Part shown: piece by piece, positions 6,404-12,142 of the stretch
Layout of the letters: each line of letters opens with the position of its first letter
Numbering within the stretch: position 1 is the first letter of the stretch
DNA from: Actinomycetes bacterium
GTDB lineage: Bacteria > Actinomycetota > Actinomycetes > Actinomycetales > Microbacteriaceae
DNA: 12,142 nt
Assembly (NCBI GenBank): GCA_023451265.1
Contig: JAEYAG010000049.1
Span: 1 to 12,142 of the forward strand
Direction: 5' to 3'
Translations under genes and position numbers: made by a program
The notes under the pieces: generated by a model
Databases searched by the model: none
What the model was told of the DNA's origin: nothing
What the model saw: the letters and a program-made list of their open reading frames with translations, nothing else

Positions 6404-6409
6404 TAGGCT
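6404..6409 (+). promoter_or_regulatory. Possible -10 box (TAGGCT) of osmC
   Basis: TAGGCT matches TAnnnT and lies 28 nt after the DUF4395 stop, with TTCCCT 17 bp upstream as a weak -35. It would start transcription near 6416, giving a leader of about 55 nt that includes most of the hairpin at 6413-6436. This would let osmC be expressed separately from the thioredoxin genes. Confidence 0.4.
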
Positions 6410-6412
6410 CAT

Positions 6413-6436
6413 GACGGGCGCGGATCGGCGCCCGTC
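6413..6436 (+). other. Strong hairpin between DUF4395 and osmC (leader structure or terminator)
   Basis: GACGGGCGC and GCGCCCGTC form a perfect 9-bp inverted repeat around a 6-nt loop (GGATCG). It begins 38 nt after the DUF4395 stop and 35 nt before the osmC ATG. No T-run follows, so it is not a standard terminator, though terminators without U-tracts occur in Actinobacteria. A second small hairpin, GTCCC/GGGAC with loop TGCG, follows at 6443-6456, just before the Shine-Dalgarno. The options are partial termination of the upstream transcript, a stabilising 5' structure of osmC mRNA, or an operator overlapping the start of transcription. Confidence 0.6.
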
Positions 6437-6470
6437 AGCGACGTCCCTGCGGGGACACGGGAGGACAGTC

Positions 6471-6896
6471 ATGAGCGTCACGAGCGAAGCGACCACTAGC
6501 TGGAAGGGCTCCCTCGCCGAGGGCTCCGGCCAGATCGCGCTGGAGAGCTCGAATCAGGGGCCGTTCGATGTGAACTGGAAGGCCCGCAGCGAAGGGTCCA
6601 CGTCGGTCACGACACCCGAAGAGCTGCTGGCCGCCGCCCATTCGTCGTGCTTCAGCATGGCGCTCTCGCACGCGCTGACGGGCAACGGCACCCCGCCCGA
6701 GAGCATCGAGACCACGGCCTCGGTGACCTTCATCCCCGGCACCGGCATCACCGGCTCCCACCTGAACGTCAACGCCGTGGTCCCGGGCCTGTCGGCGGAG
6801 GACTTCGCCCGCATCGCCGGCGAGGCGAAGACCGGTTGCCCCGTCTCGGCTGCGCTGGCCGGCATCGAGATCACCCTCGAGGCGACGCTTGGCTGA
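6471..6896 (+). CDS. osmC: OsmC-type organic hydroperoxide reductase
   Basis: A 141-residue OsmC/Ohr-superfamily protein, normal in length. The peroxidatic cysteine is in PEELLAAAHSSCFSMALS (Cys60) and the resolving cysteine in AKTGCPVSAAL (Cys123). Arg39 and Glu50 match positions that activate the cysteine in the family. These homodimeric cytoplasmic enzymes reduce organic hydroperoxides using thiols. The length, the PEELLAAAHSSC block and the C-terminal spacing fit OsmC rather than Ohr, but the split is judged by eye. The start has a good Shine-Dalgarno, GGGAGGA, 5 nt upstream. An in-frame ATG at 6411 would add 20 residues but lies before the proposed transcription start. The stop overlaps the next gene's TTG by 8 nt. 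No OhrR-type regulator gene is next to it. Confidence 0.92.
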   Translation: MSVTSEATTSWKGSLAEGSGQIALESSNQGPFDVNWKARSEGSTSVTTPEELLAAAHSSCFSMALSHALTGNGTPPESIETTASVTFIPGTGITGSHLNVNAVVPGLSAEDFARIAGEAKTGCPVSAALAGIEITLEATLG

Positions 6897-7800
6897 TCGT
6901 CCCGACGGGCGCGTCGTCGTCGCCGGCGCCTCCGGCCTCATCGGCCGGGCGCTGGTGGCGGCGCTGCGCGCCGACGGCGTCGCCGTCACCCGGCTCGTCC
7001 GGCGGCCGGCGCAGGCAGCCGACGAGATCGCGTGGGATCCCGGCAGGGAGCCGCTGCACCCCGATGTCCTCGCCGGCGCGCGCGCCGTCGTGGGGCTCAA
7101 CGGCGCGACCCTCGGTCGGTTCCCCTGGACGAAGCGGTACCAGCACGAGCTGGTCTGGTCGCGGATCGCCCCCACACAAGCCCTCGCGGCCGCCGTCCGG
7201 CGCCTGGGCGAGGACGCGCCGACGTTCGTGTCGGCATCCGCCGTCGGCTACTACCCCTCGGGGCGCGGCATGGAGCTGGCCGAGGACGCGCCGCGCGGCG
7301 AGTCCTTCCTGGCCGACCTCTGCGGCGAGTGGGAGGCGGCGGCGCAGCGCGGGGCGGGCGAACGGGCGAGAGTCGCCGTCCTGCGGACGGCTCCGGTGGT
7401 GCACGCCGAGGGCGTGCTCAAGCCGCTGCTGCTGCTCACGCGACTGGGGGTCTCCGGCCCGCTCGGCCGCGGCACGCAGGTGTGGCCGTGGATCTCCCTG
7501 GACGACGAAGTCCGCGCGATCCGCCACGTCATCGACGCCGGTCTGACGGGCCCCGTCAACCTCACCGGGCCCGAACGCGCGACGGCCAACGACCTCGGCT
7601 TCGCCCTCGCGCGACGGATGAACCGTCCCTACCTCGTCCGCGTCCCGGCGTGGGCGCTGCGCGCCACGCTCGGACGCGACGCCGCGGACGGTCTGCTCCT
7701 CGGCGACCTGCCGGTCGTGCCGCGGGCACTGTCGGCATCGGGCTTCGTCTTCGCTCATCCCACGGTGGAGGATGCCGTGGCCGCCGCCGTCCCGGTCTGA
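6889..7800 (+). CDS. TIGR01777-type NAD(P)-binding epimerase-like protein (DUF1731 C-terminus)
   Basis: A 303-residue extended-SDR protein with a Rossmann motif GASGLIG (residues 13-19). It shows the family hallmarks WTKRYQHELVWSRI, SASAVGYY, GESFLADLCGEWE, VLRTAPVV and QVWPWISLDDEVRAI. The C-terminal ANDLGFALARRMNRPYLVRVPAWALRATLG block resembles DUF1731. It is annotated in many bacteria as an epimerase or SDR39U1-like protein with no proven substrate. The TTG start is favoured by GAGG 6 nt upstream and by continuation directly into the Rossmann strand. It overlaps the osmC stop by 8 nt (TTGGCTGA), so the two are translated together. Catalytic status is uncertain because the usual YxxxK is not clear: SAVGYY is followed by PSG and not x-x-K. 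Confidence 0.88.
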   Translation: MADRPDGRVVVAGASGLIGRALVAALRADGVAVTRLVRRPAQAADEIAWDPGREPLHPDVLAGARAVVGLNGATLGRFPWTKRYQHELVWSRIAPTQALAAAVRRLGEDAPTFVSASAVGYYPSGRGMELAEDAPRGESFLADLCGEWEAAAQRGAGERARVAVLRTAPVVHAEGVLKPLLLLTRLGVSGPLGRGTQVWPWISLDDEVRAIRHVIDAGLTGPVNLTGPERATANDLGFALARRMNRPYLVRVPAWALRATLGRDAADGLLLGDLPVVPRALSASGFVFAHPTVEDAVAAAVPV

Positions 7801-7812
7801 TCCGCCGCCGGC

Positions 7813-8268
7813 TCAGGCGCCGGGCGTGGAGTCGGACCGCGCCAGCGTGATGGCCTTGCGGATCGCCTGCCGTGCCCGGGTGCGGTCGCCGGCGCCGTCG
7901 TAGGCGAGACCGAGCCGGAACCAGGCACGCCAGTCGCCGGGATGCTCCTCGACATCGGCGCGGTACGCCGGGAACAGAGCGTCGGCCTGCGCACGGTCGA
8001 CCCGTCCGCTCTGCCGCACGTCGACCTCCTCGGACGGGAGACCGCCCTCGGCCTCGAGGCGGGTGGCGAGGCGCTCGGCGCCCCGGCCGAACATGATCTC
8101 CCGCCACAGCGCCCACGCCGCGATGACCGGCAGCACGACGAGAGCGACGCCCATCGCGATGCCGACCGGCTCGCCGGAGACGAGCAGGAGCCACGCGCGC
8201 TGCGCGACGAGCACGATGTACAGCCCCAGCAGCACCGCCATGACGGCGACGCCGATGCGAGCGCTCAT
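7813..8268 (-). CDS. Small membrane protein with TPR-like C-terminus, downstream of dapB
   Basis: A 151-residue protein with two hydrophobic helices (about residues 5-25 and 35-55) and a soluble charged region. It ends in a single TPR-like helical pair: WRAWFRLGLAYDGAGD is followed by a second helix rich in arginine and alanine. A linker segment, RVDRAQADALFPAYRADVEEHPGD, precedes it, as in one-and-a-half TPR repeats. The function is unknown. Its ATG overlaps the dapB stop (ATGA), so it is translationally coupled to dapB. From memory, proteins of this kind sit beside dapB in other Microbacteriaceae, but this needs a neighbourhood check. It converges with the upstream rightward gene, leaving only 12 bp between stops. 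Confidence 0.8.
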   Translation of the reverse strand: MSARIGVAVMAVLLGLYIVLVAQRAWLLLVSGEPVGIAMGVALVVLPVIAAWALWREIMFGRGAERLATRLEAEGGLPSEEVDVRQSGRVDRAQADALFPAYRADVEEHPGDWRAWFRLGLAYDGAGDRTRARQAIRKAITLARSDSTPGA

Positions 8269-9080
8269 GCGCCGGTGGTGCGGGCGACCTGGCCCGGGGC
8301 GGCGCCCTCGTCGACCGGGGCCTCGGCGGCGGGCGCCTGGCGGGGCCGCAGGCCCAGATCGATGAGCGCGTCGAGGCCGACGATGACGCCGCGCGCGTCG
8401 CGGGCGGCGGTCAGGGCGACGCGGATGCCGGGGGCGTAGGCCAGAGCCGGCTCGACGGTGTCGTGGACGATCGTGAGCGACTCGCCAGGGCCGGACAGGA
8501 TCGTCTCCTGCCGAGCGACGACGCCGGGCCGGCGCAGCGAGTGGATCGGCACGCTCGAGACCTGCTGGCCGCGGGCGCGCTGATCGACATGGGGCGAGGA
8601 GACCGGGCCCGCCTCGGCGCGGGCGTCGGCGATGAGCTCCGCGGTGCGCACTGCCGTGCCGCTCGGCGAGTCGACCTTCGTCTCGCGGTGTGCCTCGACG
8701 ATCTCGATCGACGGGAAATGCGGCGCGGCCGCGGCGGCCAGGGCCGAGCCGATGACCGATCCGAGAGAGAAGTTCGGGATGAACACCGCGCCCGTGCCGG
8801 CGGCATCCACCAGGGGGCGCACCAGCGCGATGCGCTCGGACGACCAGCCCGAGGTGCCGACGAGCACGTTGATGCCGCGCTCGATCGCAGCGCGGACGAC
8901 GTCGACGGAGACCCCGGGGGTCGAGGCATCCACGACGAGGTCGGCGCCGTCGATGTCAGCCAGGTCGCTCGAGGAGCCGAGCACGGCGACCGTCTCGAAA
9001 TCGTCGGAGGCATCGATCACGCCCGCGATGATCCCGCCGAGCTTTCCGGTGCCGCCCACGAGGGCCACTCTCGTCGTCAT
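8265..9080 (-). CDS. dapB: 4-hydroxy-tetrahydrodipicolinate reductase
   Basis: A 271-residue cytoplasmic enzyme that reduces the DapA product with NAD(P)H, the next step of lysine and diaminopimelate synthesis. Seen are the Rossmann motif GGTGKLG (Gly9, Gly12, Gly15), VVDASTPG, GTSGWS, the PNFSLGSV loop, and the catalytic block EAHRETKVDSPSGTA with the His and Lys four residues apart. IHSLRRPG and SLTIVHDT complete the C-terminal half. The second His of the usual HH pair is Arg. About 24 residues rich in Ala, Pro and Glu extend past the normal end (DLGLRP), so it is longer than the usual 245-250. The ATG lies 6 nt after a TAATCT box with no Shine-Dalgarno, indicating a leaderless message. The next gene, a TPR-like membrane protein, overlaps by 4 nt. 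Confidence 0.96.
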   Translation of the reverse strand: MTTRVALVGGTGKLGGIIAGVIDASDDFETVAVLGSSSDLADIDGADLVVDASTPGVSVDVVRAAIERGINVLVGTSGWSSERIALVRPLVDAAGTGAVFIPNFSLGSVIGSALAAAAAPHFPSIEIVEAHRETKVDSPSGTAVRTAELIADARAEAGPVSSPHVDQRARGQQVSSVPIHSLRRPGVVARQETILSGPGESLTIVHDTVEPALAYAPGIRVALTAARDARGVIVGLDALIDLGLRPRQAPAAEAPVDEGAAPGQVARTTGA

Positions 9081-9086
9081 GCCACC

Positions 9087-9092
9087 AGATTA
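9087..9092 (-). promoter_or_regulatory. Probable -10 box (TAATCT) of dapB, leaderless
   Basis: TAATCT ends 6 nt before the dapB ATG at 9080. It lies back to back with the promoter of the rightward GNAT gene in a 54-bp intergenic space, so the two promoters must overlap in their upstream regions. No -35 consensus is seen. Confidence 0.55.
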
Positions 9093-9122
9093 CGGGGTCG
9101 GCGGGGGCCGGAGACGGCGGGC

Positions 9123-9128
9123 TACCCT
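9123..9128 (+). promoter_or_regulatory. Probable -10 box (TACCCT) of the second GNAT gene, leaderless
   Basis: TACCCT ends 6 nt before the ATG at 9135. A GGAGG stretch directly abuts the ATG with no spacing, so it cannot serve as a normal Shine-Dalgarno. This supports a leaderless transcript. Confidence 0.5.
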
Positions 9129-9134
9129 CGGAGG

Positions 9135-9605
9135 ATGCTCAGTCTCGTCCCCCTCCCCGTCGACGATCCCCGCGCGCAGGCGCTGCTGACGGAGTACTTC
9201 CAGATGCGCGGCGCCGCCTTCCCGCAGGGCGAGACCTACCGCCCGGTCTTCCCCGCGGCATCCGTCTTCTCGCCTCCCGCGGGCGTGTTCGTGGTGGCCG
9301 TCGACGACGGCGCCGATGTCGGATGCGGCGGCATCCGCCGCATCGACGACGGTCCCGCCGGTGTGAGGTTCGAGGTCAAGCACCTGTATCTGAGGCCCGA
9401 GACGCGCGGTCGCGGCTGGGGACGCCTGCTGCTGGAGGACCTCGAGCGCCGCGCCCGCGAGTGGGATGCGGCCGAGCTCGTGCTCGACACGCACCACACC
9501 CTCGAGGCGGCGGGCGGTCTGTACGCCCGCTCCGGGTTCGAGCCGATCGCGCCGTACAACGACAACCCCAACGCGACGCGCTGGTACGGCAAGCGTCTCG
9601 GCTGA
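9135..9605 (+). CDS. GNAT-family N-acetyltransferase
   Basis: A 156-residue single-domain GNAT enzyme that would transfer acetyl from acetyl-CoA to a small-molecule or protein amine; the substrate is unknown. The domain is complete: an N-terminal helix (DDPRAQALLTEYFQMRGAAF), strands GVFVVAVDDGADVGCGGIR, motif A VKHLYLRPETRGRGWGRLLL with the R-G-R-G-W-G acetyl-CoA loop near residues 96-101, and motif B AAGGLYARSGFEPIAPYND. The C-terminus NPNATRWYGKRL is typical of a GNAT subgroup in which it closes the fold. It is monocistronic: dapB diverges upstream and the ABC permease gene converges 10 bp downstream. Confidence 0.9.
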   Translation: MLSLVPLPVDDPRAQALLTEYFQMRGAAFPQGETYRPVFPAASVFSPPAGVFVVAVDDGADVGCGGIRRIDDGPAGVRFEVKHLYLRPETRGRGWGRLLLEDLERRAREWDAAELVLDTHHTLEAAGGLYARSGFEPIAPYNDNPNATRWYGKRLG

Positions 9606-9614
9606 CCGGCCGGT
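9605..9614. repeat. Small palindrome between convergent genes
   Basis: ACCGGCCGGT, inside CTGACCGGCCGGTGTCAG, spans the gap between the GNAT stop and the permease stop. Its symmetry and position would suit a bidirectional stop signal. It is short, has no T-run, and the flanking arms pair only with a bulge, so this is tentative. Confidence 0.3.
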
Positions 9615-9615
9615 G

Positions 9616-10920
9616 TCAGTGGCCGCCGCGGAGCGCGGTGACCGGCTCGATGCGGGCGGCGCGGCGCGCGGGGAAGCCGCCCGCCACGAGTCCTACGATC
9701 GCGCCGAGCACGACGCCGCCGGCCGCCACCCACGGGTCGACGATCGGGGTCCACTGCTGCGCGACGCTGATGCCGACGACCGCGCCAACGGCCAGGGCCG
9801 ACCCGATGAGTCCGCCGAGCAGACCGATGACGACCGACTCGACGATGAACTGGCCGGCGATCTGGCGGCCGGATGACCCCAAGGCCCGGCGGAGGCCGAT
9901 CTCGGGCACCCGCTCCATGACGTTCAGCATCGTGACGTTCGCGATCCCGAGCGCGCCGGCGAGCAGCACGATCGCCCCCAGCACGAGGAAGACGATGTTG
10001 ACGTCGGCCTGCACGTTCTCGCCGAGCGAAGACGACGCCGCGGGGGCCGCGACGTCCAGTCCCTCGGGATCGTCGGGCCGCAGCGCCAGCGGCAGCTGCT
10101 CCGCCAGCTGCGGGCCCGTCCCCGGGAGGATGCGGGCCTGCAGCGTTCCCGGCGCCGCCAGCGCCCGGTCATGCTGAGCCGTCGACAGGGGCATGACCAC
10201 CGCGTCGAGGAGGTCGCCCTTGGCCTGCAGTCCGCCATAGATGCCGATCACGGCATACGCGACGTCGCCGATGAAGATCGACGGCTGGCTGTCGACGCGG
10301 TTGATGCCGAGGCGGTCGGCGGCGCGCGTGCCGAGCACCACGACGCGGTCGGCGCGGTCCTCGTGCCCGGCGTCGAACATGCGACCGGTGACGATCGACC
10401 CGCGCAGCACGTCGAGCATGTCGGGGGTCGCCGCCGCGAGAGCCGGGGATGCCGTCGCCGCCGCCGACGGGTCGTGGATCGGCACCGCGGTGATCGCGTC
10501 CTCCCCCAGCGACAGCTCGGCGAGGAGCACGGCCGACTCGATGCCGACGAGGGTCTCGACCCGGTCGACCGCGTTCCACGGCAGCCGCGAGGTCGCAACC
10601 GATCCGCCGCGCGTCTGCGCCTCGGCCGGGGAGACGACCACCTGGGTCGCCTTGACGGCGTCGAACTGGCGCGCGATCTGGTGGGCGGCTGTCTGGGCGA
10701 ACCCGACCGTCGCCACGAGCGCGCCGATGCCGAGCACCGTGCCGGCGATCGTCATCACCAGGCGCCCCGGTCGAGACCCGATGTCGGCGGTCGCCTCGAC
10801 GAGCAGATCCTGGAACAGGAACCGGTCGGCGTGCGGCACCGGCTCCACGAGCGGGGATGCCGACGTGGACGCGTCGGTGCGGCGCCGCCGCAGCCACGAC
10901 GGGAGCGACAGCCGGGCCAT
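9616..10920 (-). CDS. MacB-type ABC transporter permease (FtsX-like domain)
   Basis: A 434-residue integral membrane subunit of a MacB-class ABC exporter. After a basic cytoplasmic head (PSWLRRRRTDA), the first membrane helix lies near residues 52-75 (LVMTIAGTVLGIGALVATVGFA). A large extracytoplasmic MacB-PCD-like domain of about 220 residues follows. Three C-terminal helices (near 300-326, 350-378 and 395-418) form the FtsX domain, with the conserved ERVPEIGLRRALGSS coupling loop and the FPARRAARIEPVTALRGG end. Such permeases do not form a pore but transmit mechanical movement to export or sense peptides, antibiotics or lipids. The ATG at 10920 shares one base with the ATPase stop (TGATG), with GAGG 7 nt upstream. 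A GTG at 10923 adds one residue and is an alternative. Substrate unknown. Confidence 0.9.
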   Translation of the reverse strand: MARLSLPSWLRRRRTDASTSASPLVEPVPHADRFLFQDLLVEATADIGSRPGRLVMTIAGTVLGIGALVATVGFAQTAAHQIARQFDAVKATQVVVSPAEAQTRGGSVATSRLPWNAVDRVETLVGIESAVLLAELSLGEDAITAVPIHDPSAAATASPALAAATPDMLDVLRGSIVTGRMFDAGHEDRADRVVVLGTRAADRLGINRVDSQPSIFIGDVAYAVIGIYGGLQAKGDLLDAVVMPLSTAQHDRALAAPGTLQARILPGTGPQLAEQLPLALRPDDPEGLDVAAPAASSSLGENVQADVNIVFLVLGAIVLLAGALGIANVTMLNVMERVPEIGLRRALGSSGRQIAGQFIVESVVIGLLGGLIGSALAVGAVVGISVAQQWTPIVDPWVAAGGVVLGAIVGLVAGGFPARRAARIEPVTALRGGH

Positions 10921-11591
10921 CACGCGACCTCGCTCAGCCGGCCGTCCGCGATGCGCACGCGGCGCGAGGCCCGGGCGGCGACAGCCGGATCGTGGGTGAT
11001 GACCACGAGAGTCAGCCCGTCGGCGCGCAGCTCGTCGAACAGCGTCATCACCTCACCCGAGGTCGCACCGTCGAGGTTGCCGGTCGGCTCGTCGGCCAGC
11101 AGCACGCTCGGGGCGCTCACGACCGCGCGGGCCACCGCGACCCGCTGGCGCTCGCCCCCGGAGAGGGTGGCGGGCAAGAAGTCGACACGGTGCTCCAGGC
11201 CGACGCGGCGCAGCGTCTGGCGCGCACGCTCCTCGCGCTCGGCGCGTGGGACGCCGCTGTACAGCATCGGCATGAGCACGTTGTCGAGGACGGTGCGCCG
11301 CGGCATGAGGTGGAACGACTGGAACACGAATCCGATGCGGCGTGCCCGCACGGCGGCACGCTCGTCTTCGCTGAGCGTGCCGGTCACGACACCGTCGATG
11401 CGGTATTCGCCGACGGTCGGCCGGTCGAGCAATCCGAGGATGTTCAGCATCGTGGACTTGCCCGACCCGCTGGGCCCGATGATGGAGACGTAGTCCCCCT
11501 CGTCGATGGACAGGTTCACGGCCTTCAGCGCCTGCACCTCGGGAGGCCCGGGGAACGAGCGCGTGATGTCGCGCAGCTCGATCAGCGTCAC
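10920..11591 (-). CDS. MacB/LolD-type ABC transporter ATP-binding protein
   Basis: A complete 223-residue ATPase with Walker A GPSGSGKST (39-47), Q-loop Gln91 (FVFQSFHLMPRRTVLDNV), signature LSGGERQR (143-150), Walker B VLLADEP with Glu168, D-loop NLD, and His200 in ITHDP. The block FVFQSFHL and the TGNLD and GDYVSIIGPSGSGKST segments place it in the LolD/MacB/FtsE group. All catalytic residues are intact. It powers the permease encoded just downstream, with which it overlaps. Its GTG start overlaps the adaptor stop (GTGA) and no strong Shine-Dalgarno is present, so translation is probably coupled to the adaptor gene. Confidence 0.95.
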   Translation of the reverse strand: MTLIELRDITRSFPGPPEVQALKAVNLSIDEGDYVSIIGPSGSGKSTMLNILGLLDRPTVGEYRIDGVVTGTLSEDERAAVRARRIGFVFQSFHLMPRRTVLDNVLMPMLYSGVPRAEREERARQTLRRVGLEHRVDFLPATLSGGERQRVAVARAVVSAPSVLLADEPTGNLDGATSGEVMTLFDELRADGLTLVVITHDPAVAARASRRVRIADGRLSEVA

Positions 11592-12142
11592 CGTCCGACC
11601 ACCACGAGGTCACCCTCGCCGAGGTCGCCGTCCGTCGCCGTCACCTCGACCTGACCACCCGCGGCAAGGCCTGTCTCCACGACGACCATCCGCGTCTGGG
11701 CGCGGTCGCCGTCGCGCGGGTCGCCCTCGACGACCTCGACACGCGACTCGCCGCCCGGCCCCGCGGTGAGCGCGGCGACGGGCACGTACAGCACCTCACC
11801 GCTCGTGGACCCCACCGGAATGGTCACGCGGACGTTGCGCCCCTGCACCTGCTGCGCCTGCTCGGTCGTCAGCGCCTCGGGGGTCAGCGTGACCGACCAG
11901 CGCTCCCCGGCGCTCTTACCGGGGGTCAGCGCCTCGACCGTCGCGGCGTGCTCGCCGCCGTCGGGCAGGTCGAACGCGGCGCGGTCGCCGACGGCCAGCA
12001 GCGCCGCGTCCGCTTCGGCGATCGATCCGGTCAGCGCGATCGTCGCGCCCGACACCGTCATCGCCGCCCCCTGCAGCGTCTGCCCGCGGGTCACGTTGAC
12101 CGCGTCGACGCGGCGCGGAAGATCGGTGAGATAGAGCACCTC
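11588..12142 (-). CDS. Membrane-fusion (adaptor) protein of the ABC exporter, C-terminal part
   Basis: The last 184 residues of a gene that enters from the right edge. It shows beta-rich domains: GEVLYVPVAALTAGPGGESRVEVVEG, a segment typical of HlyD/MacA-like adaptors where two strands lead to a conserved VP-x-A-A/L turn, and a final VVVETGLAAGGQVEVTA followed by LGEGDLVVVG, the C-terminal membrane-proximal domain. An earlier part (VTRGQTLQG) resembles the lipoyl/beta-barrel junction. In MacAB-type systems this protein sits outside the membrane, anchored N-terminally, and engages the permease. The anchor or signal peptide lies outside the window. Its stop overlaps the ATPase start (GTGA), marking one operon. 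Confidence 0.82.
   Translation of the reverse strand, partial: EVLYLTDLPRRVDAVNVTRGQTLQGAAMTVSGATIALTGSIAEADAALLAVGDRAAFDLPDGGEHAATVEALTPGKSAGERWSVTLTPEALTTEQAQQVQGRNVRVTIPVGSTSGEVLYVPVAALTAGPGGESRVEVVEGDPRDGDRAQTRMVVVETGLAAGGQVEVTATDGDLGEGDLVVVGR

Larger units (their letters stand above)
47..10861. repeat. Dispersed heptamer GGATGCC / GGCATCC (29 copies)
   Basis: GGATGCC reads on the + strand at 678, 910, 1936, 2597, 3119, 3321, 3703, 4302, 5227, 5777, 7770, 8423, 10447 and 10855. Its complement GGCATCC is at 47, 478, 1435, 1945, 2289, 3712, 4211, 4356, 5310, 5847, 7233, 8802, 8925, 9257 and 9330. Strand use is even (14 to 15). With about 70% G+C assumed, roughly 3 copies are expected. Most lie inside genes, often read as GAT-GCC (Asp-Ala) or GCA-TCC (Ala-Ser), but several are in other frames or in spacers (1936, 1945, 3119, 5310). 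No copy occurs after 10861. The role is unknown. Confidence 0.75.

Noticed and set aside
6411..6470. 20-residue N-terminal extension of OsmC from the ATG at 6411
   Set aside because: The ATG lies between the -10 box and the likely transcription start, the stretch forms the hairpin, and a strong Shine-Dalgarno precedes the ATG at 6471.
10171..11493. Rightward 440-codon frame opposite the permease and ATPase genes
   Set aside because: No motif is recognisable, the composition is that of a shadow, and it covers two well-supported overlapping genes on the other strand.
1..12142. Mobile elements, CRISPR, toxin-antitoxin, phage or defence genes, tRNA
   Set aside because: I looked for transposase or integrase motifs, regularly spaced repeats, small gene pairs and cloverleaf arms and found none. 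Composition is even throughout.

Overview
The window reads as chromosomal DNA of a high-G+C Gram-positive bacterium of the Microbacteriaceae, most likely Microbacterium or a close relative. The reasons are very GC-rich third codon positions, GTG and TTG starts, promoters with only a TAnnnT -10 box placed directly before the start codon, and the linkage of dapB, thyA, folA, dapA and ribonuclease J. The genus is inferred from style and gene content, because the window holds no rRNA or other marker. There is no tRNA, rRNA, insertion sequence, integrase, CRISPR array or defence gene. This is mostly ordinary housekeeping sequence, densely packed.

Layout: (1) 1-5247, leftward: a cut-off GNAT acetyltransferase, ribonuclease J (rnj), dapA, a 193-bp structured non-coding gap (2961-3153), then the operon thyA-folA-SDR oxidoreductase. 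(2) 5355-7800, rightward: a redox-flavoured run of membrane-anchored thioredoxin, DUF4395 membrane protein, OsmC-type peroxidase and TIGR01777-type NAD(P)-binding protein. (3) 7813-9080, leftward: dapB followed by a small membrane protein with a TPR-like tail. (4) 9135-9605, rightward: a second GNAT acetyltransferase. (5) 9616-12142, leftward: a MacB-type ABC exporter set (adaptor, ATPase, permease) whose adaptor runs off the right edge. No gap without a gene exceeds 300 bases. The longest is 2961-3153, followed by 5248-5354 and 6376-6470.

How the genes fit together: dapA and dapB catalyse consecutive steps of lysine/diaminopimelate synthesis. ThyA and DHFR form the thymidylate cycle, translationally coupled by an ATGA overlap. 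The adaptor, ATPase and permease overlap by GTGA and by TGATG or GTGA, so they should be made as one complex. Six genes that appear to begin transcription units (1-220, dapA, thyA, thioredoxin, dapB, 9135-9605) carry a TAnnnT box ending 6-8 nt before the start codon, so leaderless mRNAs are predicted. osmC is the exception, with a leader of about 55 nt, a hairpin and a good Shine-Dalgarno.

The most unusual signals are not genes. They are (a) a nested repeat and inverted-repeat element at 3006-3115 upstream of dapA, containing a near-consensus CRP/GlxR-type site; (b) a heptamer, GGATGCC/GGCATCC, occurring 29 times on both strands where about 3 would be expected; (c) an 18-bp perfect palindrome made of two head-to-head copies of that heptamer in the dapA-rnj spacer; and (d) a 9-bp hairpin in the osmC leader. 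I see no convincing new multi-gene system. The thioredoxin-DUF4395-OsmC-epimerase run is the best candidate for an under-described pathway.
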